Shown here piece after piece: positions 1 through 9,292 of a stretch of DNA of 64,000 bases. Source of the stretch: Acinetobacter albensis (GTDB lineage: Bacteria > Pseudomonadota > Gammaproteobacteria > Pseudomonadales > Moraxellaceae); contig NZ_FMBK01000016.1 of NCBI RefSeq assembly GCF_900095025.1, positions 1 through 64,000 of the forward strand. The letters run 5' to 3'. Both the position numbers and the translations under genes were made by a program. How positions within the stretch are numbered: position 1 is the first letter of the stretch; each line of letters begins with the position of its first letter. The notes beneath the pieces were generated by a model. The model saw only the letters and a program-made list of their open reading frames with translations. It had not been told where the DNA came from and did not search any database.

Positions 1-288
1 GTTGAATGCTCCACCCCAACCTGTATCAATATCGACCAGTAAAGGCGTATCGACACGTTCGGTAATTCGGCGTACATCTTCCAAAACGTTATCTAAACTG
101 GTCATTCCCAAGTCAGGTAAGCCATAGGAGTAGTTGGCAACACCTGCTCCTGAAACGTAGATGGCTTTGTAACCCACTTCCTTCGCCATCATCGCGGCAT
201 AAGCATTGACCGTACCAATAATTTGTAAGGGTTTTTCTATTTTTAGTGCTTCTCGAAATCTTAAACCTGCAGATCTTTGTGCTGTCAT
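1..288 (-). CDS. prpB: Methylisocitrate lyase family protein (PrpB-like), partial at window edge
   Basis: The N-terminal 96 codons of a PEP mutase/isocitrate lyase superfamily enzyme are present; the rest lies beyond the left end. The visible protein begins [15 protein letters not shown] and carries [13 protein letters not shown] and [14 protein letters not shown], which fit the PrpB family. PrpB cleaves 2-methylisocitrate to pyruvate and succinate in the 2-methylcitrate cycle. The ATG at 288 is preceded by an AGGAA ribosome binding site. It starts 39 bp after the acyl-CoA ligase stop on the same strand, so the two are probably co-transcribed. This is not the usual prpB-prpC-acnD surrounding on the upstream side, so it may be a second copy or a related C-C lyase of other specificity. 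Confidence 0.75.
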   Translation of the reverse strand, partial: MTAQRSAGLRFREALKIEKPLQIIGTVNAYAAMMAKEVGYKAIYVSGAGVANYSYGLPDLGMTSLDNVLEDVRRITERVDTPLLVDIDTGWGGAFN

Positions 289-327
289 ATTCCTTTCCTT
301 AAGCATTTATTCATTGAATAAAAATGT

Positions 328-1959
328 TTATTCCACTGCCAATAAAATTGAACCATAAATTTCACGTAAATCTTTTTTTAGCACTTTACCTGTACCGCCA
401 ACAGGAATTGAATCTACAAAAACAACTTTGTCAGGAATTTGCCATTTCGCAATTTTGTTGGTGTATAAAGCTAAAATTTGATCTTCAGTAATTTGACTTG
501 TCGTAGATTTTTTTGCAATTAAAACAGGTCTTTCATCCCATTTTGGATGCGTTGCTGCAATAACAGCAACCATGTCAATTTCAGGATGTGCGATGGCAAT
601 ATTTTCTAACTCGACGGATGAAATCCATTCTCCACCTGATTTAATTAGATCTTTGGAGCGGTCACTAATCATCATATAACCATCTTGATCAATGGTTGCC
701 ATGTCACCTGTATCAAACCAGCCATCAGCTGTTAAAGCATGCGTGAACTGATTAAAATAGGATTCAACAATCCAATGCCCTTTAACTTGTAAATGTCCTG
801 TAGTTTGCCCATCTCTTGCTAATTCTGTATGTCCTTTTTCATCATCGCTGAGACGAATATTGACACCAAATGGTGGGCGACCTTGTGAAAAGCGCAATTT
901 AAATTGTTTGGATTCATTCAATTTTAAATGTTTGGCTTTAAGTTGATTAATGACTCCGACGGGACTGGTTTCAGTCATTCCCCATGCATGAATCGTTTCA
1001 CATTGAAATTCATCTTTAAATGCTTGTACCATTGATGGTGGACACGCTGCACCACCCACAACATTACGTTGTAAACTTTTCAGCTGAGAATTTAACTGGC
1101 GGGCAGCAGTTAATAAAGATTGCCAAATGGTTGGCACGCCTAAAGCATTGGTTACCTGATATTGGTCAATCAGCTGTACTAAGCTTGCACCATCCAGCAT
1201 CGGCCCCGGTAAAACCATACTGCATCCTGCCATAGCTGAAGCATACGGCGTTCCCCATGCATTGACATGGAACATAGGCACCACAGGTAAGATGCGGTCT
1301 TTGGCTGAAAAATTAAAAGAATCAGGCAAACATGTGGCATAACTATGCAAGACAGTTGAACGATGGCTATATAAAACCCCTTTCGGATGTCCCGTAGTTC
1401 CCGATGTGTAACACAGTGAACAGGCTTTAGCTTCATCTAATGCGGGCCAATCAAAATGTGCAGACTGACTTTCAATTAATTCTTCATAGAACAGGACTTC
1501 AGGAAAAGCGTTGTGAATTTCTTCATCATATGCATCTAAACAAATAAAATATTCAACGTATGGAAGTGCTTGTTTAATTGACAATACTAAGTTGAGAAAA
1601 GTTTTATCAAAAATCAGAACTTTGTCATTTGCGTCATTAATAATATATGTGAGTTGTTCAGGAAAAAGTCTTGGGTTAATGGTATGACAAATTAATCCAC
1701 TGCCTGAAATGCCATACCAAGTTTCTAAATGACGATGATTATTCCATGCCAACGTGGCAATTCTATCGCTCACCGTAAAACCGAATGACTGTAAAACATT
1801 GGCAAATCGTTTAGAGTTTTTGGCAATATTTCCCCAAGAACTATGTGTCATCGAACCATCGGTGTTTTTTGAAATAATAGCCGTATCTGCATGATAAGTT
1901 GCCGCATGCTCAATGAGGCTACTGATCAGTAAAGGCTGAAACATCATATTTCCAATCAT
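328..1959 (-). CDS. AlkK-type medium/long-chain fatty acid-CoA ligase
   Basis: Member of the ANL (AMP-binding) superfamily, predicted to activate a carboxylic acid to its CoA thioester with ATP. Visible motifs (numbered from the ATG at 1959) are YTSGTTGHPKG (P-loop, residues 184-194), WGMTETSP (326-333), GWFDTGD (413-419), SKDLIKSGGEW (435-445) and a C-terminal GTGK with the catalytic lysine. The length (543 aa) and the N-terminus MIGNMMFQPLLISSLI match the AlkK subgroup. I chose the ATG at 1959 rather than the in-frame ATG at 1968 because the TAAGG ribosome binding site abuts the latter but lies 9 nt from the former. It is followed by the PrpB-like gene. A direct-repeat operator candidate lies about 120 bp upstream. 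The substrate is unknown. Confidence 0.88.
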   Translation of the reverse strand: MIGNMMFQPLLISSLIEHAATYHADTAIISKNTDGSMTHSSWGNIAKNSKRFANVLQSFGFTVSDRIATLAWNNHRHLETWYGISGSGLICHTINPRLFPEQLTYIINDANDKVLIFDKTFLNLVLSIKQALPYVEYFICLDAYDEEIHNAFPEVLFYEELIESQSAHFDWPALDEAKACSLCYTSGTTGHPKGVLYSHRSTVLHSYATCLPDSFNFSAKDRILPVVPMFHVNAWGTPYASAMAGCSMVLPGPMLDGASLVQLIDQYQVTNALGVPTIWQSLLTAARQLNSQLKSLQRNVVGGAACPPSMVQAFKDEFQCETIHAWGMTETSPVGVINQLKAKHLKLNESKQFKLRFSQGRPPFGVNIRLSDDEKGHTELARDGQTTGHLQVKGHWIVESYFNQFTHALTADGWFDTGDMATIDQDGYMMISDRSKDLIKSGGEWISSVELENIAIAHPEIDMVAVIAATHPKWDERPVLIAKKSTTSQITEDQILALYTNKIAKWQIPDKVVFVDSIPVGGTGKVLKKDLREIYGSILLAVE

Positions 1960-2061
1960 CAAGAACATCCTTATTTAAAATCTTTTTCGACTTATTGTTG
2001 AAGATTCACAGTGCATTCATTCAGTGATCGGTGTTTAAAATACAATTTTTTTTTATTCTAA

Positions 2062-2096
2062 ATTTGTCATTTGGTTATCATGATTTGTCATTTCGT
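2062..2096. promoter_or_regulatory. Direct repeat, candidate AraC-type operator upstream of the acyl-CoA ligase
   Basis: ATTTGTCATTTGGT (2062-2075) is followed exactly 21 bp later by ATTTGTCATTTCGT (2083-2096), 13 of 14 identical. Direct repeats two helical turns apart are the usual binding pattern of AraC-family activators. The same 14-mer occurs at 5507-5520, upstream of the DUF1302 gene. The remainder of the AT-rich gap 1960-2313 holds nothing else I can name. Confidence 0.55.
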
Positions 2097-2313
2097 CACT
2101 TATAGACAAAAAAAACTAAATATTATAATAGTTTGTTTTAATTGATTATTTGTATAAATAAATGATATTCAAAAAAGTAATATCGATAAATCGAAGAAAA
2201 GCATGGACGTTCATCACGGCATTTGAGGTTTAATCTCAAATATAGTTATAAAATAATGATTTCATCAAATTCAGGACACCAAAATTACAGCATTTAAAAA
2301 TAATGTGATGTGT

Positions 2314-3351
2314 TCAAACTACCGTTGATACATGAATATTTATCCGTCGCCAGCGTCCCGGTGTAATACCGTACCAACGCTTAAAAGCACGAGTAAAATT
2401 TGCCTGATCGTCATACCCCACTTGATTTGCAACTTCTATAATCATCAATTTTTTATTCTTTAATAATTTAACTGCAATTTTTTTTCGAGTGGCTTCCAGT
2501 AATGATTCAAAATTGGTTTGATACTGATTTAAATAGCGGTACAGCGTAAAACGGTGGATAGAAAAATACTCAGCGACTCGTTCAACATTACAATTTCGAT
2601 GAGGTAAGAGTTCTTCAATAATTTTACAAATCTGGCTAATCATATCGACATGATCATGACTTTGCAGTTCTGAGAGATGTTGACGCAAAAATTGATCAAG
2701 TTGGTGATCATGTCCGACCCTGTTTTGATCTAGTTGCTCTTGTGGAAACAAAATTTCATGCTGAGATTGACCAAACCAGACAGGACAACCAAACTCTTTT
2801 TCATACAAATGCGCACATTTTGGCTTTGGGTAAGAAATACGCACAAAGGATGGACGCCAAGACTTGCCCAAAATCAGTTCAATAATCGACACCATTGCCA
2901 CTAAATACGCTGTTTGATATTGTTCTTTTCCGGGAATATCCCCATCAATATGCATACAAATGCGTGCATAGCCCTGATCCTCCTGTAAATCTAATTTTTG
3001 TCCTCTGTACCACATGCTACCGTAATGAAATAGGCTTTGTATTGCATCACGCATGGTGGCTGCATTGAGTACCAAAAACCGTAAAGGACCAATATTTGAA
3101 AATTGTGCTTTTTTCCCGATCAATAAACCTAAATGATCACAGCGGGTTAATTGTTCTACTGCTTGAAAAATACGACCTTGTGTCTGTAGCGAAATAGGCA
3201 ATAAGTTATTTTTTAAATCTTCACGCTGAATATCAAAACTTTCAAAAATAGTTCGTGCGTCAAAGTGAAGTTCTTCTAAGTAATGAGCAATAAGGTTCAA
3301 AATACCAATCGGATTAGATTGCTCTTGCAGTTTTAATTCGATGTTGTGCAT
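2314..3351 (-). CDS. AraC-family transcriptional regulator (OruR/ArgR-like)
   Basis: 345 aa. The N-terminal part (about residues 20-220) resembles the Arabinose_bd-type ligand domain of the OruR/QhpR/ToxR-like AraC subgroup. The C-terminus (about 250-340) holds the two helix-turn-helix segments, with VERVAEYFSIHRFTLYRYL and the second-helix signature YDDQANFTRAFKRWYGITPGRWRR. It sits between the acyl-CoA ligase and the DUF1302 gene, all on the minus strand. Matching direct repeats lie before both neighbours, so it probably controls them. The inducer cannot be read from the sequence; a fatty acid or hydrophobic compound would suit the neighbours. Confidence 0.88.
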   Translation of the reverse strand: MHNIELKLQEQSNPIGILNLIAHYLEELHFDARTIFESFDIQREDLKNNLLPISLQTQGRIFQAVEQLTRCDHLGLLIGKKAQFSNIGPLRFLVLNAATMRDAIQSLFHYGSMWYRGQKLDLQEDQGYARICMHIDGDIPGKEQYQTAYLVAMVSIIELILGKSWRPSFVRISYPKPKCAHLYEKEFGCPVWFGQSQHEILFPQEQLDQNRVGHDHQLDQFLRQHLSELQSHDHVDMISQICKIIEELLPHRNCNVERVAEYFSIHRFTLYRYLNQYQTNFESLLEATRKKIAVKLLKNKKLMIIEVANQVGYDDQANFTRAFKRWYGITPGRWRRINIHVSTVV

Positions 3352-3413
3352 ATTGATCTCTGCTCCAAACCTGTACGTAATTATTTCATCAATTTTTAAA
3401 ATTTAACTTACAA

Positions 3414-3444
3414 AATCAGTCATGTGATTTACACATGACTGATT
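3414..3444 (-). terminator. Hairpin terminator after the DUF1302 gene
   Basis: Perfect 13-bp stem (3414-3426 with 3432-3444) with an ATTTA loop. Read on the minus strand it is followed by TTTTG and further T-rich sequence. It lies about 40 bp past the DUF1302 stop and separates that gene from the AraC regulator. Confidence 0.75.
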
Positions 3445-3484
3445 CAGGTTTAATCTTAATTAAGCAACCAGAGTTTGAAATGCA

Positions 3485-5320
3485 TTAGAAACTCGTTTTA
3501 AATACCAATGAAGCAAAATCACGGTCATCTAAAATACTAAACTCATTGTTACCAAAGAAGTTGGTATAACCAATTTCAGCGGTATATTTCTTTTGATATG
3601 TTGCAGAAACACCGACAGAAATTGCCATTTGACCTTCTTGGAAATTTGGACCATAGCCATGCACATCATGGCGAAACATTAAACTTGGTGATACTGTGGT
3701 TTGAGGAAGTAAATCGTTATAACTCAAGGCTCCACGCAAACGATAACCTGCTGACCAATCTTCAAAGTAACCATCATCATTGCAATATTTTTCATTTAAG
3801 TTTTTAATTTCTTCATCTGATAGGCCACCAGTTTTAGAGGCAATACAATAGGTCTCTGGTTTTGATGGATCATACGCCCCCGTAGATAAACCACTACGAC
3901 CAAATGCACCACTACGACCAAAATTATACTTATCGGTATCACCAATATGATTGACGCCCAGCTCACCCACTAAAGATAAAGCACTTGCCCCAAGTACATT
4001 AGGAATCGTACTTGCAGCACCCAATGTAAACTGAGTGACAGGCACACGAGCAAAACCATTAATTCGTTGACCCAATGCGAATGTTTCACCAGGTTGGGTC
4101 AATGGCGTATCAGGGTATAAAGCCTGAGCATAGACCATATCTGTACTGTTAAAATGCAGTGGCATATTCGGCTTATAATTTAATTCACTGAAAATAGCAG
4201 TTTTACCCACTTTTCCCATTAAACTTAAGCCATACATTTCAATATCTTCAGGATAAACTGAAACAATACGGGCTGTATGATAATTGGCTGCACCTGGCGC
4301 AGAAACCACCACTCCATCAAAATGCAAAATGCGACTGTGATAATTTGCATAATAAGCGCCAAGTTCAGCGTTATTAAGACTTGGAATCGTTTGTTTAATG
4401 GCTATACCAAATTGACCGCTATCCTTTGCATATTCACTTGGTAAACGCGCCACAGTAAAATCTAGAGGACCATTGATTGCCTGATCTGTGGTAAACCCGG
4501 GACCACCAATTAATAACGGGCCACAGTTCTCTGCAAAAACATCAGAGACTTCGAAGAATGTCCCGCAACCATCCACCACGGAAGGTCTAAATTTAAATTG
4601 ATAAAAACCTTCGACTTTAAGTTTATCAGTCAACCCAGCAACAAAAGAGAACATTTCCACGGGAATGATTCGTTCTTTCACCTCCCCACCCGGTCTATTC
4701 ATCGCAGCATAATCAAATGCACTAACACTATTGAGTCCATTTTGGAAAAATTGAGATTTCCCCCAATTCAATGCATGTTTGCCCAGTTTCAACTCTAAAC
4801 TTTTTGAATTTTCAAAATTAAAGTTTTTCCAGATATAAGCATCCCAAAGATCAATGCCTTTATATTTTACGAGGCGCGGCCACTCAGAATCATCAAATTG
4901 AGTAAAATCCCCTTGTCCTGTTTCATAGGCATGGTCATACCAGTATTTGGCACTCAATACAGCACCTTGCTGCTGACCTTCTAGACGAACTTCAGTCAAA
5001 CCTTTAAAGATTTGCGATATCGGATCACCTTTCTGAAAATTAGCACGGCCATTGTCACCATTGATATCAATCCCTGTACCGACCTTACCAATGTCTTGCG
5101 CATCTGGCTTATAAAGCATAAATGAATCAGGGTCTTCAGTACTCCAACTATGCCCAAGACTGATATTGGTTTTGGTTTCAAGCTTCCATTGATCATTCAA
5201 TGTATAACTGGTGGCTTGAGCATAAGAAACCGTGAATATTAGTCCCATCAAGACACTCAATTTTGTCAATTGGGTTTTTGGGGAATCATCTGTCTTATTT
5301 TTTACAAATTTACGGGCCAT
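3485..5320 (-). CDS. DUF1302 family outer-membrane protein
   Basis: About 611 aa from the ATG at 5320. The longer in-frame ATG at 5353 is disfavoured because a GGAG ribosome binding site (5326-5329) sits 5 nt before the 5320 start. A signal peptide ends near the VSYAQA/TSYT sequence. The mature part is rich in aromatic and alternating residues and ends in ...FASLVFKTSF with a terminal Phe, as expected of an outer-membrane beta-barrel. DUF1302 proteins are often encoded beside genes for degradation of hydrophobic substrates such as fatty acids, esters and steroids, and may form an uptake channel; no specific substrate is proven. Its own hairpin terminator follows, and a direct-repeat operator candidate lies about 200 bp upstream. 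Confidence 0.85.
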   Translation of the reverse strand: MARKFVKNKTDDSPKTQLTKLSVLMGLIFTVSYAQATSYTLNDQWKLETKTNISLGHSWSTEDPDSFMLYKPDAQDIGKVGTGIDINGDNGRANFQKGDPISQIFKGLTEVRLEGQQQGAVLSAKYWYDHAYETGQGDFTQFDDSEWPRLVKYKGIDLWDAYIWKNFNFENSKSLELKLGKHALNWGKSQFFQNGLNSVSAFDYAAMNRPGGEVKERIIPVEMFSFVAGLTDKLKVEGFYQFKFRPSVVDGCGTFFEVSDVFAENCGPLLIGGPGFTTDQAINGPLDFTVARLPSEYAKDSGQFGIAIKQTIPSLNNAELGAYYANYHSRILHFDGVVVSAPGAANYHTARIVSVYPEDIEMYGLSLMGKVGKTAIFSELNYKPNMPLHFNSTDMVYAQALYPDTPLTQPGETFALGQRINGFARVPVTQFTLGAASTIPNVLGASALSLVGELGVNHIGDTDKYNFGRSGAFGRSGLSTGAYDPSKPETYCIASKTGGLSDEEIKNLNEKYCNDDGYFEDWSAGYRLRGALSYNDLLPQTTVSPSLMFRHDVHGYGPNFQEGQMAISVGVSATYQKKYTAEIGYTNFFGNNEFSILDDRDFASLVFKTSF

Positions 5321-5506
5321 ACCATCTCCATATCGATATGTTTTTTTATTCATTGATGAATATGCCTACGTTACACCGGGACCAAATCAGAGCGATATAG
5401 CTCACATCCTGAATCTATTTCGTAGAGATAATTCACGTCATTTGATCTTTATTGTTTAAGCCATCCTTTAGCTTGAGATATAAATTACCTGTTCTAAAAT
5501 GTGCAA

Positions 5507-5541
5507 ATTTGTCATTTGGTCACAAAAATTAGTCTTTCAGT
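5507..5541. promoter_or_regulatory. Candidate AraC-type operator upstream of the DUF1302 gene
   Basis: ATTTGTCATTTGGT (5507-5520) is identical to the motif at 2062-2075. A weaker copy (10 of 14 bases) follows exactly 21 bp later at 5528-5541. The rest of the gap 5321-5688 is AT-rich, with nothing else recognised. Confidence 0.5.
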
Positions 5542-5688
5542 CATTTGTTGTTAAACCATTTCAACACCATCATTTTCTCTATATTTTTAATTTATTCATG
5601 CTCATATAAACAAAAAAAAAGAACAGAAAAATTAAAAATAATGAGTTAATTTATATATTTAAATTAATAATTTTTGAGTTTTTATGTT

Positions 5689-6255
5689 TTAGGCATCAAG
5701 TTGCAGAATCAACTGTTCAGCCTGAGGCCAAGGGCCAAAACCAGCAGCAGGGTTAAGATGACCGACCGCACCAGCATTTACCAGTTGACTGCCCCAAGTT
5801 TTTGCCATGTGTTGTACCGCTTCGAATGTTGCTAAATGGTCATTGGTACTTGCAACAACAATACTGGAAAAAGGTAGTTTTTGATTTGGTAAAGGACTCC
5901 AACCTTCCGTTTTTAGTACATCTGGACTTGGATAATTGACTGGCCAATTTTGTGAAAGATCAGGCGGTGCGACAAGCAACGCGCCTTGAATATTGTGCTG
6001 ATGTTGCATCGCCCAATGTAGCGTCATCAATACACCTGCACTGTGTGCCACCAAAATGATCGGCCCTTCAATTTTCTCCAGTTCTGTCTGAATTCGTGCC
6101 ACACGTCTCGCGCAATTGAGCTTATCTATTTCTGCAGGTGGCACAGAACGGACTTTAGCCAAGCGGGATTCAAGTAAAGTCTGCCAATGTTCTGCAACGT
6201 GGTCTCGCAAGCCAGGAATAATTAAAATCGTCGCTTTAGTCAGTATTTTTTCCAT
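5689..6255 (-). CDS. RBBP9/YdeN-family alpha/beta serine hydrolase
   Basis: 188 aa alpha/beta hydrolase of the small RBBP9/YdeN group. The nucleophile elbow is LVAHSAGVL (Ser72 from the chosen start). An acidic residue follows in STNDHLATF, and the candidate catalytic His is in GAVGHLNPAAG. Start choice: AAAGG lies 7 nt before the ATG at 6255; the in-frame ATG at 6279 has no such site. Probably a cytoplasmic esterase; the physiological substrate of this family is mostly unknown. It stands alone, upstream of the DUF1302 gene on the same strand, with a 330-bp gap between them. Confidence 0.82.
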   Translation of the reverse strand: MEKILTKATILIIPGLRDHVAEHWQTLLESRLAKVRSVPPAEIDKLNCARRVARIQTELEKIEGPIILVAHSAGVLMTLHWAMQHQHNIQGALLVAPPDLSQNWPVNYPSPDVLKTEGWSPLPNQKLPFSSIVVASTNDHLATFEAVQHMAKTWGSQLVNAGAVGHLNPAAGFGPWPQAEQLILQLDA

Positions 6256-6715
6256 ATGTATGCCTTTATACTTTGCCATTCTTTGGGAAAAGGCTTGTTC
6301 TTATTCAACATAAATTGATGGCTGATGAAACAATACACTTTGAGCGACACTGACTTATCATTTAATGACAAATTATTGAATTCATTTTCTTTTAAAAGCA
6401 CCAATTGACCCATTACAGAATGAACTTAGATTGGTCTTTAATTTTTAACGAGCTTGGTGATGATATCTAATAAATAGACAATACTTGAGGCTTCAATTGA
6501 ATAATCATGAGCAAATCTAAAGTCATGATTCAATGCAAAGCTTAGGAACTATCAGCTAAGAACAAAGAGGAACTTTTATTTAAAATATAAATGAGGTTAA
6601 TTTTGAACAAAAATCAGCACAATTTAGTCGCAAAAACTGATACTTTTAAAAGTAATGGATATTGATTAAAAATAAATTCAGTCAGGATGGCTGATTGAAT
6701 GACAGGGAGAGAACC
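6256..6715. promoter_or_regulatory. Divergent promoter region between the RBBP9-like hydrolase and the second AraC gene
   Basis: Non-coding, AT-rich gap. Two things are visible. A single inverted-orientation match to the ATTTGTCATT motif occurs at about 6364-6373 (AATGACAAAT on the plus strand). A TTAGTCGCAAAA element at 6624-6635 shares TTTTGCGAC (read on the minus strand) with 14462-14470. An imperfect hairpin (6676-6685 with 6691-6700) sits immediately before the AraC ribosome binding site and may be an autoregulatory site. No gene is supported here. Confidence 0.35.
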
Positions 6716-7729
6716 ATGGTCCCACTTGCTCATACAGCAGTACTCAAAAACTATTTTGATGTTAGCCAGCGATTAGACCTTAATCCATATTATTTATTAT
6801 CCAGTGCAGGTATTTATCCTGCGCAGCTCAATGATACTAAGCAGCGTATTCCAGTGGATAAAGCCATCAGTCTACTCGAACAATCTGCAGTTATCAGTGG
6901 CTGTGAAGTGTTTGGTTTACATATGGCCGAACAGCGTCAATTGTCAGATTTTGGCGAGCTGAGTCTATTATTAAGTTATCAACATACTTTACGGGACGCG
7001 CTACAAACCATTGTGAGATACCGTAATATTATCAACAATGCGCTTGAAATTTATTTGGAAGAAATTGGCAATACTGTGGTTATTCGTATAGAAGTTATCT
7101 CTGAATTTTCAGCCTATAGCCGTCAGGCCATTGAATTGGCTTTAGGTATTACGCATCGTTTTTGTGGTGCGCTTTTGTCTCAAAAATGGCATCCTTTAAG
7201 TGTACACTTTACCCATAATGCACCTCATGATCTGTCTGTACACCAACGCATATTTGGTTGTGCTTTAAATTTTGGAAGTGAGTTTAATGGCATTGTTTGC
7301 ACCATTGCTGAGCTGGATAAAACCAATCCTCAAGCCAACACTGCAATGGCGGATCATGCACAGCGTTATTTAGATATTGATTTATTACAAAATGAAAATG
7401 AATCATCAATTATTTTTGATATTCGTAAAAGTATTTATCTACTTTTGCCTATGGGCCGTGCCACCATTGCACAAGTTGCAAATACGCATGGAGTGAACGT
7501 TCGCACCTTACAGCGTCGCTTGGAAGCCTCTAATACCAGTTTTAGTACATTAATTAATGATGTGCGACGTGTTCTGGTTTTCCGTTATCTTAAAAACCTG
7601 AATTACTCACTGGGTCAAGTGTCCGATATTTTAGGTTATTCTATGCCAAGTTCTTTTACACGCTGGTTTATCAGCCAGTTTGGTACTTCCCCTACAACTT
7701 GGCGTAATAACCATTCAAACAGTCATTAA
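6716..7729 (+). CDS. AraC-family transcriptional regulator
   Basis: 337 aa from the ATG at 6716, which has AGGGAG 6 nt upstream. A TTG at 6695 in frame is less likely. The N-terminal two thirds resemble the Arabinose_bd ligand domain. The C-terminal HTH (about residues 235-330) shows IAQVANTHGVNVRTLQRRLEA and MPSSFTRWFISQFGTSPTTWR. It is encoded convergently to the seven-gene catabolic cluster that ends at 7945, and a short motif is shared between its own upstream region and the cluster's promoter region near 14461, so it is the likely regulator of that cluster. A hairpin terminator follows. Confidence 0.87.
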   Translation: MVPLAHTAVLKNYFDVSQRLDLNPYYLLSSAGIYPAQLNDTKQRIPVDKAISLLEQSAVISGCEVFGLHMAEQRQLSDFGELSLLLSYQHTLRDALQTIVRYRNIINNALEIYLEEIGNTVVIRIEVISEFSAYSRQAIELALGITHRFCGALLSQKWHPLSVHFTHNAPHDLSVHQRIFGCALNFGSEFNGIVCTIAELDKTNPQANTAMADHAQRYLDIDLLQNENESSIIFDIRKSIYLLLPMGRATIAQVANTHGVNVRTLQRRLEASNTSFSTLINDVRRVLVFRYLKNLNYSLGQVSDILGYSMPSSFTRWFISQFGTSPTTWRNNHSNSH

Positions 7730-7753
7730 GAGTTCTAAAACAACTTACTACAC

Positions 7754-7783
7754 TAAAAAAAGAGGCATTTATGCCTCTTTTAC
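7754..7783 (+). terminator. Rho-independent terminator after the AraC gene
   Basis: AAAGAGGCAT (7759-7768) pairs with ATGCCTCTTT (7771-7780), flanked by A-runs and T-runs, so it may work in both directions between this gene and the convergent YeiH-type gene. Confidence 0.8.
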
Positions 7784-7944
7784 TTCTTTATTCATTAAAT
7801 CCACACATCGCGATGGAGAGTTGCTTTAAATCGTATAATTAAGCACACGATTTAAAAATGAAGAACGTCATTTGTATTATCAATCAACCTCATTCATTAA
7901 GCGACCAATTGTGTTAATTTTTATGTCGTAAAACCAACATAAAT

Positions 7945-8973
7945 CTAAAATAACCAATGCATTAATGTTAAGACCAATATCACCAGAAAAATACTTTCTC
8001 CTACCATGAAGAGTACAGGCTTAATACCCACTGTGGCCAGCTCCTTGAACTGGGTCTTCATTCCAAGTGCGCTAATCGAAATAATCAAACACCAACGGGA
8101 TAATTCATTGATACCACCTTGCACAACTGGTGGTACCCAACCTGTACTGTTAATGCAGGCTAGAATTAAAAATCCTACCGCAAACCAAGGCAATAAGGGT
8201 GGTCGCTGACCATTTGATTCAGTACCTTGCATTCGGGTAATCATAGCCGCGCAAACAATGACAGGTAACAGCATAGCGACACGCATTAGTTTAACCACAG
8301 TTGCCGTATCGCCTGTTTCTGTCGACATGCTGTATCCTGCACCGACTACTTGTGCAACGTCATGTATCGTTGCACCTAGAAATATCCCAGCTTCCTGAGG
8401 TGACAAATCAAGCCATTGCGCAATCATGGGATAAACAATCATCGCAATGGTAGACAAAGCAGAAACACCAATCACGGTAAATAATGTTGCTTTTTCTTTT
8501 TGTGGATGATTCGGTAACGCAACCGAAAGTGCCAAGGCTGCTGAAGCACCACAAATTGCAGTTGCTCCTCCTGTTAACATGCCGAAAAGCCGCTGAAAAC
8601 CAATGATTTTCGCCACCACAATCGATAGTGAAATGGTGACAATAATGAGTGTGACCACCAGCGCCACAGGTTGCCAGCCCAAAGCTGTAATTTGCTCTAA
8701 AGTAATACGCATTCCGAGCAGTGCAATACCAATACGCATTACGGTACGTGCAGTAAATTCAATTCCAGCTTTACAGCGCCCTTCAACAGATAAAAAACTA
8801 AGTCCCATCCCCAGCAACAAAGCAAATAACATGACGGGTGCGCCATAATGCTCTGATAAAAAACTGGCAGCGGCAGCAGCAACTAAACTCACCGCAAAAC
8901 CAGGCGCTAATTCACGAATCTTTTGTGCCAAATTCATTTTATAACTAGAATTAATTCGACTTAAACCATTCAT
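7945..8973 (-). CDS. YeiH/TauZ-type putative sulfate exporter (UPF0324, COG2855)
   Basis: 342 aa integral membrane protein with about ten hydrophobic segments and the family pattern GIALLGMRITLEQI and GGATAICGASAALAL. Relatives in Paracoccus (TauZ, SuyZ) are encoded with sulfonate degradation genes and are proposed to export sulfite or sulfate. AGGGAGAG lies just before the ATG, and the start is 1 nt past the Rieske gene stop, so translation is probably coupled. It is the last gene of the cluster that begins at 14369. Its presence beside a TauD-like dioxygenase is the main hint that the pathway releases an inorganic sulfur product; this is an inference. Confidence 0.85.
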   Translation of the reverse strand: MNGLSRINSSYKMNLAQKIRELAPGFAVSLVAAAAASFLSEHYGAPVMLFALLLGMGLSFLSVEGRCKAGIEFTARTVMRIGIALLGMRITLEQITALGWQPVALVVTLIIVTISLSIVVAKIIGFQRLFGMLTGGATAICGASAALALSVALPNHPQKEKATLFTVIGVSALSTIAMIVYPMIAQWLDLSPQEAGIFLGATIHDVAQVVGAGYSMSTETGDTATVVKLMRVAMLLPVIVCAAMITRMQGTESNGQRPPLLPWFAVGFLILACINSTGWVPPVVQGGINELSRWCLIISISALGMKTQFKELATVGIKPVLFMVGESIFLVILVLTLMHWLF

Positions 8974-8974
8974 G

Positions 8975-9292
8975 TCACTCTCCCTGATTTAATACAATGA
9001 ATAGTTTTTCTTCTACAATTTCAATTGCATAAGAAGAGAGTTTTAAATGGGTTGAATTCATCATAAATCCACTGGCTAAATCAAAACGTAAGCCATGTGC
9101 ACCGCACTGAAGGGTACAGCCTTCTAATTTACCGCTAAATAACGAGGCTCCCTGATGGGGACAGCGATCATCAATGGCATAAAAATGATTATTAATATTA
9201 AATAACACCAAAAATTTATCTTCCACTTTTAAAAAAGTACGCCCACCTAATTCAGGTACTTTTTCGCGTGATACTTCAAAACGCAATGTCAT
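8975..9292 (-). CDS. Rieske [2Fe-2S] ferredoxin-like protein
   Basis: 105 aa, single Rieske domain. The cluster ligands are visible as Cys44-x-His46 (CPHQGASL) and Cys63-x2-His66 (CGAHG). The size matches NirD/ferredoxin subunits of Rieske oxygenases rather than a full oxygenase. No oxygenase alpha subunit is encoded nearby, so its electron acceptor is unknown. It overlaps the DsbA-like gene by 4 nt (ATGA) and is followed 1 nt later by the exporter, which puts it inside the cluster. Confidence 0.88.
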   Translation of the reverse strand: MTLRFEVSREKVPELGGRTFLKVEDKFLVLFNINNHFYAIDDRCPHQGASLFSGKLEGCTLQCGAHGLRFDLASGFMMNSTHLKLSSYAIEIVEEKLFIVLNQGE

